From Nemertoderma westbladi (lineage: Eukaryota > Xenacoelomorpha > Nemertodermatida > Nemertodermatidae): a stretch of 64,000 nucleotides of DNA. Shown one piece after another: positions 44,801 to 51,268 of the stretch. The translations under genes were made by a program, and so were the position numbers. The DNA is taken from NCBI GenBank assembly GCA_032718475.1, contig JAUCBJ010006659.1, forward strand, positions 1 to 64,000. Direction: 5' to 3'. How positions within the stretch are numbered: position 1 is the stretch's first letter; each line of letters opens with the position of its first letter. The notes below the pieces were generated by a model. The model made no database searches and was not told the origin of the DNA. It saw only the letters and a list, made by a program, of their open reading frames with translations.

Positions 44801-45636
44801 GTCATCTCCTTGGGTTCGGTTTGATCGTGGGATATCCAATAGAATGGTAGGCTCGCGAGCCTTCCGCCGAACTCCTCGATCTCGCCTTTCTCATACGCCT
44901 TGTACGCCCTGTAGAAGCTCAAAGCTTCCCGTTTCTCTTGTGTCGACTTATTAGACTCGTCCACTACCATGCTGTAGACGTCTGGTTCGACTAATTTAGG
45001 TTCGTAAATAACGATCTCACCCGCGTTCGGTCCACTCATTTTAAATGAATGATACGGATTTGTCAAAGGGTATCCGCCTTCTTGGTAACGTAGACTTTGG
45101 TGGTGTGAATATCGCGCTAATATCGGCTCGGGGTTCTCCGAGTTCAACCGCATAGGAATCGCGTTGTCTTGCTCGCGCATACACGCTCCACATTTATAAA
45201 ACAGTTTGTATACGGAAAACGCGTCCTTGGTCTCTGGATCCGCTCCTCGAGCGCGTCTATAAAGATGCATTCCTTCAAATTCGTCTCTAGCTGCAGGTAA
45301 GGGTTCGTTTACCGTCAAATATTGCAGCGTATGATACAATCGGCGTATTTCGGTGTCTGGATCCTCGCAAATGTCGCTAGCGTCGCATAACGCATCGTAG
45401 GGATATAACGCATTGTATTCCGCGCGTAATTCCTCCGTTCTTTTGTTGTATGCGTCCAACCGCTGTCGCGTAACATTTGGGTCCGCCTTGGATTTAGCGA
45501 GCTTGGCCGTACTCCTAGCCATACTCTCCACTCCAAACACACTAAAGTTTTTAGCTCCATAACGATTGAATGGCGCCTGGTGCTCTTGTTCTTGCGTAAA
45601 CCCTTGACGTAACTCTTTATACATCTTCTCCGCCAT
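41881..45636 (-). CDS. Element C ORF3: DEDD exonuclease-like + zinc-knuckle protein, 1251 aa
   Basis: ATG at 45636, intact to 41881, separate from pol by 732 bp. Residues ~60-130 (EYNALYP...EIRRLYHTLQYLTVNEPLP) match the N-terminal block of X/Y ORF3. Residues ~465-680 resemble a DEDDy 3'-5' exonuclease of RNase D/WRN type: Exo I FYDNEGG (D471, E473) followed by KTIQIRAPDGVLHVF, Exo II LDKSIVKIGSGVRDDL (D560/D561), Exo III LQYYLAIESS (Y666, E670 where Asp is usual). Residues ~868-930 carry Cys/His knuckles (CGRCGATGHHAKKC; CNWC...HTFYTCWRFVAQCTYC, KGHRASEC) shared with X/Y. The end is basic, SPSPVRPRPPPNRTRGRGRA. Hairpin-motif copies 3 and 4 are in frame (SWKAREPT, GRLASLP). No signal peptide or membrane segment. 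The exonuclease call is from motif order and needs a profile search. Confidence 0.7.
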   Translation of the reverse strand: MAEKMYKELRQGFTQEQEHQAPFNRYGAKNFSVFGVESMARSTAKLAKSKADPNVTRQRLDAYNKRTEELRAEYNALYPYDALCDASDICEDPDTEIRRLYHTLQYLTVNEPLPAARDEFEGMHLYRRARGADPETKDAFSVYKLFYKCGACMREQDNAIPMRLNSENPEPILARYSHHQSLRYQEGGYPLTNPYHSFKMSGPNAGEIVIYEPKLVEPDVYSMVVDESNKSTQEKREALSFYRAYKAYEKGEIEEFGGRLASLPFYWISHDQTEPKEMTPELFDSITFAQRLSQRLQIPHVEMTREPQPHSTRAIVPVARPTSFPISIPTRKETTYEIPIVEHPEIISNLDFLPSVTFGDVLESTELCKVIVQKIVRNVPPHITDFKEVDRAGTDIAPCILRGYLTKTIRLWIGVGTFETDTDIATNWTGKPISFDDEKSIGRIWKPTDDLLDDWDVTSRSLKENGYMFYDNEGGSHQQSLTSKTIQIRAPDGVLHVFSRQRSDRKMPMPEGTTQRHAMIKRIVKSMDLACSIEARMLPKAVRDVVLDKSIVKIGSGVRDDLISDFAGMPTEEDRLPTPYVDNRPLLLWAIEQGYFREYNTLKTGTGYISYLMFSWDYKESKRNKYTDVYGEGDTPGVNEFESQLKWRGCVYWAITSPPRIILQYYLAIESSVNVCFIADVVSRTLKRHPLCLGEGHTFYDGGRTHTDVFRRFLQPFYNTDAHCEVFTRAGLSVFRDVYLTHAGSLVDRPSMLTLVPYDGERHAEFERPEGSWKAREPTAHHDDVDPTELALIDEPLRQLIEIEENLPRKTRTEIRELEKSDAMVCVQPTETNIPTDPDDENYHVDGSARPIGDLIYERVWYPANTICGRCGATGHHAKKCEAKHISLPDLVCNWCGDQRSHTFYTCWRFVAQCTYCNIKGHRASECQLRDVPYEHMSVKIVRQLFDHWEDLADEHVSTQRRRFPMRAHLGFWAVNPLIMSKEGYVSAMPQYDELLEVLDILPLDSGFKVVRDYFLQVHPDNKNTWNFQTVVNKITAGEFDKLRVEQRNRGAWHSIAWAYRSAFYHKRVTSCILDETDVLRETGFKATPLAEKTRHPQDDQQFRILKAQKAGQEIKKVVNVAKRTTSKSQIRMTRGTVSLAREPRGGTGYALTEPIRIQTTSESEVSTDGTVLPFRLPPSVVETRSDVKPTVGIGRGFRGLSARRMCETPVVPFPSVLEPPTTRRRSPSPVRPRPPPNRTRGRGRARSVKE
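43300..43319 (-). repeat. 20-bp hairpin motif copy 3 (in ORF3)
   Basis: GGTAGGCTCACGAGCCTTCC; loop differs from the consensus, stem intact. Translated in the frame giving WKAREPT. Confidence 0.9.
44846..44865 (-). repeat. 20-bp hairpin motif copy 4 (in ORF3)
   Basis: GGTAGGCTCGCGAGCCTTCC; here AGGCTCGCGAGCCT is a 14-bp perfect palindrome. Translated as GRLASLP (residues ~258-264). Confidence 0.9.
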
Positions 45637-46368
45637 CGTATACGAATATATGCGGTTACATATCGTTACGTTTCTACTAGATGAAGCACAAAATAGAGGT
45701 TAGATGTGAGGTGACTTAGAGTTTGTCGGCTTTTGGCTCAACTCTGCTCTAAACCCCAACCCATTTTGCCTAATGATTTCGGGTTCGCGTGATTTCGCAC
45801 TGGCTCCTAATCCAAAAATGTGCCGATAAAAAACGAATTCCGGGTAAACTAGCCGCGAGTCTAAAATACTCACCTTTTAATTTCCCAAACTACGTTTCCC
45901 AAGAAAAATAATGCAGTCGAGAATTAATTGGTCTAAATAATAGTAGACACGACTACGTAGAACAAGGCCGATTTTCTTTTTCCAAAAAAATTTATCGGTA
46001 GGCTCGCAAGCCTTCCATCCGCTCTTGTCCTCCCCAATTTTAATTTTTATCTAGCTGTATTCTAGAATTTGCTTTCACTGGAGAATCGTTTTTCTTAAAT
46101 TTAAATCCAAATAAATGGATTTGTCTAATAATTTTTGAAAAATGTCTCACTTGTGGGTTCCAAGTGGAATTCCATTCCTACTGTACACACAATCCCGCTC
46201 CTATGTGATACATAAGGGTACTACCCTCCATGTTCACGTATAAAGACAATGGAATTCCACCGCTGTCTCTATCTACAGTGAAGAGGATTACAAATGCACG
46301 TACAGTAATACAAATACAAATAACTAAAATACAGTAGGTCTATGTGGCGGCCGACAAAGGTCCCACAT
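45637..46368 (-). other. Element C pol-ORF3 spacer
   Basis: 732 bp without a gene; contains motif copy 5. Near 46145-46265 ATTCCATTG/GTGGAATTCC segments repeat in inverted orientation. No clear splice acceptor or internal promoter was recognised before the ORF3 ATG. Confidence 0.5.
45997..46016 (-). repeat. 20-bp hairpin motif copy 5 (pol-ORF3 spacer)
   Basis: Exact consensus, flanked by TTATC and ATCCG. Non-coding. Confidence 0.9.
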
Positions 46369-49300
46369 CTATTTACTAATATTGGGTGGAGATTTGTAGT
46401 CTCCCGTCTCGTTTCTAGTCTCCTCAAGGAGTACGAGACGTTGTACAGGCCTATCTACGGTACGTCCGTCGATAGTCCGTACAGTAACTGTCCTCACTAC
46501 ACCAGATGTAGGGTGCGTGGTCAAAATGACTCCAGTCAGCCAAAACCGTCTTTTCAGATTGGCTTCAGCCAATAAAACATGGTCACCACGTCTTAAACTT
46601 CGGGTATTTAGATACCAAGAGGTTCTGGTCGAAATAGAGGGCAAATAATATTTCTGCCATATTTCCCAGAATTTATTTGCAAGCAATTGAGTGATTTTCC
46701 AAGCCTTGTTGCCGTATCCGTCACTATCAACGGGTACCGAAATGGGCAACAATGTCGTCGGCGCCTGCATAAGCAGGTGCGCTGGTGTCAAGGCAAACTG
46801 TACGTCGTTATTGTCTGGGATCAAAGCGATCGGTCTGGTATTTAAGATTGCTTCGATTTCTATTAGTAACGTCGTCAGTTGGTCGTCTGTCAAGATGTGT
46901 TGCGTCGGTACGACTTTAGCCATAGCTGTCTTTATTGAGCCAATCAGCCTTTCCCAAATGCCGCCTCTCCACGGACTGTCTGGAGTATTGAAAAACCAAA
47001 CAATACGGTGAGGACGTAGTTCCTCGGAATTCTGGTTTTGGTCCAATTTTCTCAAAGCTCTGGTTATCTCGTTCCGTGCACCCACAAAGTTTGTCCCTTG
47101 GTCGCAGTATATGGATTTGACCAATCCACGTCTAGCGATAAATCGCCGTAAGGCTAGGATAAAGGCATTGGTGGTCAAGTCTGTCACTCGCTCTATATGG
47201 ACAGCTCTGCTGGCCATGCAAGTGAAGATCAATCCCCAACTTTTTACCTGTACCCTTCCGCGTTTCGCGATTATGGGTCCAAAACAGTCTATCCCTGTCT
47301 CAGTGAAAGGGGGTCTAAACGCCTGTAATCTAGCTAATGGTAGTTCACTCATTTCTTGGTGTCCTATCCTCGCGTGCACCTTCTTACAAATAATACAGTT
47401 CCGTGTTACCGAACTCAGTGCCTTACTAGGTCTAATCAGTACAAACCTCGAACGTAAGTGTGATAGACAGTGGTGTCTACCTACGTGTTTGAGTTGTACG
47501 TGTGCGTCCAGTATCATAGCGCGCTGTAATTCATGGTGTTGCGGTATGATGATAGGATACCTAAAGTCAAGTGCAAAGTCGATGTTTTGGAGTCTGGACT
47601 TGTGACAAAGTAAGCCCCGGTAAATAATCGGACTCCAACTCAAAATCGGTGAAGACTTAATCTGTTTAACTTGTTTGATCGCTGTGAATTCGCGTGCGAA
47701 ATATCGCAATTGATAATGTCTAATGATATCAACTTCACAGTGGCCAATTTCCTTTAAGGTAAGTCTTCTAGGAAAGTCGCGTTTGCCTCTGGCATATTGT
47801 CTCAATCGTTTGAGCCATGCTAACTTGCGGCATGCGTCAGTCCATGATCTAGTTAGGTTCACTATCCTGTCAACGTAAGTGTTAGTGACGTCATCGGGTA
47901 AGGTGTAGTCGTAGTGTGGATACTTGTCTGGACTTGGTAGGCCCACGGGCCTTCCGGTAGGTTTGTCTGAGTCCCCAAGTACGTCAATCTCTATGGTCTT
48001 ACCTTTGCCGTCCGCACCTAATGTGTCGACTGGCAGTAATGGTTTCAACTCTACAGTGTCAGTGTGTTCCTGTGAGCCTGTAAGCTTCCTAACCTTAGTC
48101 ACACGTTTACCTGTAGGTAAGTCAAGTACCTTCTTCGAGCGGAGTGTAATCCCTGTGGCCACACCTCTGTCGTCCAAAGAAGTCAAATTCGGTAAATCTC
48201 TAAAAGTCCGCTCCAATGGGTCTTCTAATGGAGTGTCTAGTAGACAGTCTGGTGAAGCGTCTGGTGAACAGTCTGGTGAGACGTCTGGTGAGACATAGCG
48301 CGGAACATCCGGCGAAATGTCCTGTCGTCGGTCCCAAAGTCTGTCTAGCGTAACTTCTGTCAGAAAGTCTGGTTCAAAGTCTGGTCTAAAGTCTGGTGGA
48401 CAGTCTGTCGAGATGTCTGGTGGAAAGTCTGGTGAGACGTCCGGTAGACATTCTGTCGAGAGTTCCATCAAACAATCTGGCGAATAATCCGGAGAACAAT
48501 CTGGTGTCGCTTCTGGTGAATAGTCTGGCGAGTAATCTGGTGAACGATCCGGCGAAACGTCTGGTGAAATCTCCCACGGAACATCCGGCGAAGGATTCGT
48601 ACAAGCGTCTGGTCGAGTGTCTGGCGAGACGTCTGGCGTAATGTCAGGTCTGGCGTCCAGGTCATCAGATTTCGTCCGTCCTTTTTTCCTCTTGACCTTG
48701 GCGTTGGCTTTCGCTTTAGACTTGACAACCTTGTCGAGTTTTATCTCGGCACCCTCTGGTATGGTGTTGGTTGTCGCGTCGAATAACGGTGGCCATTCGT
48801 CTGATGGTCGCTGTAGGAAATCGGGTCCTCTAAACCAAAAGGATTTATTGTCCGGTTTACAAAAGTCAAGTGGTTGCATCCCCCGTGACGCGATGTCAGC
48901 TGGGTTCAGCTTCCCTGGACAGTGACGCCAATCTTGTTTGAGCGACCGGTCTAATATTTCAGCCCGTCTGTTGGCTACGAAAGTCTTGAACTCGAATGTT
49001 TCGTTGTTTATGTACCAAAGTACCAACGTCGCATCCGTCCAATATGTGACCTTCAAGTTAGCCTCCAGCTCGCGTTGAACTAGACTGACAATATCGGTGG
49101 ATATCGTGCCGGCTTGCAGCTCCCCACGAGGTACAGTCATATACTTCAATGGCATTGTTCTAGCCCTTGAAGTAACGAGAGATACATCGTAGCTGTCCGA
49201 TGTCACTTGTCGTCTAAGGTATAAAGTAACCCCCAATCCATCCTTGCTAGCGTCACTAAAGCTGTGAAGCTCTAAATCGGCAGGAAAGGTGGTTTGCAAA

Positions 49301-50637
49301 GGAAAGTATACCCTTGGTATGGTATAGTCTTGTAGGAACGTCAGTTGGGCTTCCCAGTCCCTCCATCGCTCAGCTAACTTTTCTGGGATGGGATTGTCCC
49401 ATTCCAGTCCGGCTTGCCAAATGCTGCGGAGTATGATCCTAGCATGTAGGATCACTGGACTAATGAAACACAATGGGTCATACAATCGACTCATGGTCGA
49501 TAAGCAAGTCCTCTTAGTGAGAGGTCTAGTCTGGTCGTTGGACCTTACACGTACCCTAAAATTGTCGGTGTTAGGGTCCCAACTAAGTCCTAATACTTTG
49601 GTCGTCGGCAGAGGTTCTAGGTCTAAGTCCAAGTCACCTCCACTGCGATCCATCGGGTCAAATGAGTTCACCAGTTCGGGTTCGTTGGAAGCGAACTTCG
49701 TCAGGTGAAATCCGCCCTCAGCGAGACAATCCTGGAGTTGGTGTGCTACGGTTGTAGCGCGCTCCAAGGTGTCACAACTCTTGAGGCCGTCATCCACGTA
49801 GAAGTCTCGTTCCACGGTCCGAACTACTTCAAGGTCAAATTGGTCTCGTCTGTCCAATGCTGTCTGCTTCAATGCGTACATGGTGCAGTTGGGGCTGTCC
49901 CTGGCTCCGAATACTCTTACCTGCATTTGGTAAGTTTCTGGCGGAAGTTGTAAGTTTCCGTCCGGATACCAAAGAAACCTTAAACTGTCCCTGTCCCGCT
50001 CCAAAGCCTTAACCTGGTGAAACATGGCCTCTACGTCACAGGTGAAAGCCACTTTGCGTTGTCTAAAACGCATTAGGACTCCCATGAGGTAATTATTCAT
50101 ATTCGGCCCGTCCATCAGTTCGCTGTTCATAGACATCCCTTGGTAAAGCGCAGCGCAGTCGTTGACTACACGCACCTTGCCAGGTTTGTCCGGGTGTCGA
50201 ACAAAATGATGTGGCAGGTAATATGTCTGGTCTATGGTTACCTCGGGATTTAACATCCTAATGGCGTATCCCTTTTGGAGATACGTCTGAAGTTGTGCAT
50301 TGTATTGCATATGGGCCATCTCGTCTCGCAACAATCGCTGCCTTATTGATTTGAGTCGCCTCAAAGCAAGCGGGTAATTGTTAACGAGTTTAGGTTGTCC
50401 ATTGCGCCACAACATACCAACCTCATAGTGGCCATTCGCGGTCTGGCGAATGGTATCTCTCATAATATTTAATGACCGTTTTTCCTGTTCTGACATAGCG
50501 GTCTCGTAACTACCGGGTTCTGCTGAGTCCTGTTCCAACCATTGTATGGTCCGTTCAGTCAGCAGTCGGTCAAGCGCTGCTTGCACTGCGCCATGGTCCT
50601 CGTCCACGTCTTCGTCCGCTGCGGTGGCTAGTGTCAA
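46369..50637 (-). CDS. Element C pol: RT, RNase H, integrase, 1422 aa
   Basis: The frame is open from about 50743 to 46369; the leftmost ORF codon at 50637 is TTG, so the true start is upstream in a polyprotein. Order: RT with AFTCDVEAMFHQV and FYVDDGLKS (YVDD, about residues 280-283), the LSRLYDPLCFISPV block, RNase H-like HSFSDASKDG and YWTDATLVL, a 140-residue Asp-Pro-Ser repeat linker (48210-48660), HHCC (HVQLKHVGRHHC...CIICKKVHA), integrase GIDCFGPI, YCDQGTNFVGARNE and GGIWERLIGSIK (all three acids present), and a DUF5641-like tail. It differs from X/Y pol by the repeat linker and by motif copy 6 read as GRPVGLP. Catalytically complete in appearance, but its link to gag-PR is broken (see 50634-51271). 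Confidence 0.9.
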   Translation of the reverse strand: MTLATAADEDVDEDHGAVQAALDRLLTERTIQWLEQDSAEPGSYETAMSEQEKRSLNIMRDTIRQTANGHYEVGMLWRNGQPKLVNNYPLALRRLKSIRQRLLRDEMAHMQYNAQLQTYLQKGYAIRMLNPEVTIDQTYYLPHHFVRHPDKPGKVRVVNDCAALYQGMSMNSELMDGPNMNNYLMGVLMRFRQRKVAFTCDVEAMFHQVKALERDRDSLRFLWYPDGNLQLPPETYQMQVRVFGARDSPNCTMYALKQTALDRRDQFDLEVVRTVERDFYVDDGLKSCDTLERATTVAHQLQDCLAEGGFHLTKFASNEPELVNSFDPMDRSGGDLDLDLEPLPTTKVLGLSWDPNTDNFRVRVRSNDQTRPLTKRTCLSTMSRLYDPLCFISPVILHARIILRSIWQAGLEWDNPIPEKLAERWRDWEAQLTFLQDYTIPRVYFPLQTTFPADLELHSFSDASKDGLGVTLYLRRQVTSDSYDVSLVTSRARTMPLKYMTVPRGELQAGTISTDIVSLVQRELEANLKVTYWTDATLVLWYINNETFEFKTFVANRRAEILDRSLKQDWRHCPGKLNPADIASRGMQPLDFCKPDNKSFWFRGPDFLQRPSDEWPPLFDATTNTIPEGAEIKLDKVVKSKAKANAKVKRKKGRTKSDDLDARPDITPDVSPDTRPDACTNPSPDVPWEISPDVSPDRSPDYSPDYSPEATPDCSPDYSPDCLMELSTECLPDVSPDFPPDISTDCPPDFRPDFEPDFLTEVTLDRLWDRRQDISPDVPRYVSPDVSPDCSPDASPDCLLDTPLEDPLERTFRDLPNLTSLDDRGVATGITLRSKKVLDLPTGKRVTKVRKLTGSQEHTDTVELKPLLPVDTLGADGKGKTIEIDVLGDSDKPTGRPVGLPSPDKYPHYDYTLPDDVTNTYVDRIVNLTRSWTDACRKLAWLKRLRQYARGKRDFPRRLTLKEIGHCEVDIIRHYQLRYFAREFTAIKQVKQIKSSPILSWSPIIYRGLLCHKSRLQNIDFALDFRYPIIIPQHHELQRAMILDAHVQLKHVGRHHCLSHLRSRFVLIRPSKALSSVTRNCIICKKVHARIGHQEMSELPLARLQAFRPPFTETGIDCFGPIIAKRGRVQVKSWGLIFTCMASRAVHIERVTDLTTNAFILALRRFIARRGLVKSIYCDQGTNFVGARNEITRALRKLDQNQNSEELRPHRIVWFFNTPDSPWRGGIWERLIGSIKTAMAKVVPTQHILTDDQLTTLLIEIEAILNTRPIALIPDNNDVQFALTPAHLLMQAPTTLLPISVPVDSDGYGNKAWKITQLLANKFWEIWQKYYLPSISTRTSWYLNTRSLRRGDHVLLAEANLKRRFWLTGVILTTHPTSGVVRTVTVRTIDGRTVDRPVQRLVLLEETRNETGDYKSPPNISK
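47936..47955 (-). repeat. 20-bp hairpin motif copy 6 (in pol, compensated stem)
   Basis: GGTAGGCCCACGGGCCTTCC. Compared with the consensus both arms changed (AGGCT to AGGCC and AGCCT to GGCCT), so a T-A stem pair became C-G and pairing is kept. Confidence 0.85.
48210..48660 (-). repeat. 12-bp degenerate repeat encoding (SPDxSPD)n linker in pol
   Basis: About 35 degenerate copies of a 12-bp unit GTCTGGTGAAAC-type on the + strand, encoding SPDV, SPDC, SPDY and related Asp-Pro-Ser tetrads between RNase H and integrase. Unit length divisible by three keeps pol in frame. Confidence 0.85.
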
Positions 50638-50644
50638 TGCGTCT

Positions 50645-50664
50645 GGTAGGCTCGCAAGCCTTCC
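50645..50664 (-). repeat. 20-bp hairpin motif copy 7 (PR-RT linker)
   Basis: Exact consensus. Read as EGLRAYQ in the linker frame and GRLASLP in the pol frame. Confidence 0.9.
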
Positions 50665-50721
50665 GGTGTCACTAACGGCGTCGAATTGTCGTGCGGCGGT
50701 TTGACAACTTCTTGATCTATC

Positions 50722-50741
50722 GGTAGGCTCGCAAGCCTTCC
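50722..50741 (-). repeat. 20-bp hairpin motif copy 8 (PR-RT linker)
   Basis: Exact consensus, 77 bp from copy 7. Read as GRLASLP in the linker frame. Confidence 0.9.
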
Positions 50742-50799
50742 AAGATCAACGACCGGTGTCGAAGCCTGGTGGGTGGGGTCAATGACCTTCGGATTTTTC

Positions 50800-50819
50800 G
50801 GTAGGCTCGCAAGCCTTCC
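50800..50819 (-). repeat. 20-bp hairpin motif copy 9 (PR-RT linker)
   Basis: Exact consensus, 78 bp from copy 8. Read as GRLASLP. Confidence 0.9.
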
Positions 50820-51268
50820 AAAATCCTCGTTCATCGAGTCATCCACGGCAACAACCCTTTGGTCTTCAGTAGTCAATACAACCTGGTCTACTGCAAGTAG
50901 TTGTAAGTCAGAGGTCCGTATGGTCGTGTCCAGATCGGTTACGTCAGTATCGGTGGCGTCTGCGTTAGTGACGCAAGTCTGTCGTAGTGCCGTCCGTACA
51001 ATTGGACCACAGGAGTGTGAAGGAGAATTATCTATCGTGTTAGTCAATAAACTACACGTACTCAAAACGTCGTCCTCCTGGTCACTTACCTCTAGTGAAC
51101 GTATTGGTGCTCTAGTATACCAACCTATGGGAGTTCTACATGCGTAGGGGTTGCCGCTGTAATAACAGATGGGCGTGTCTCCCATACCTGATGTAAGTTA
51201 AACTGGTCTGTCCCAATTAACATCGCAATGGAACGATAATTAACAGGACATTCCGGTATTCCAAGGTG

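Larger units (their letters stand above)
50634..51185 (-). pseudogene. Element C protease-RT linker, frame-disrupted
   Basis: Gag-PR stops at TGA 51269-51271, but the same frame carries on with HLGIPECPVNYRSIAMLIGTDQF (the LIG-D block known downstream of BEL proteases) to a stop near 51127. The TPIGWYTRAPI block is in a second frame (this ORF, 183 codons) and RT starts in a third. Hairpin-motif copies 7, 8 and 9 all sit here, and because each is 20 bp they are candidates for the cause of the shifts. The sequence between is acidic and Thr/Val-rich with no domain. Confidence 0.6.

Noticed and set aside
48386-48925. ORFs opposite the SPD-linker repeats in element C pol
   Set aside because: Shadow frames caused by the 12-bp repeat.
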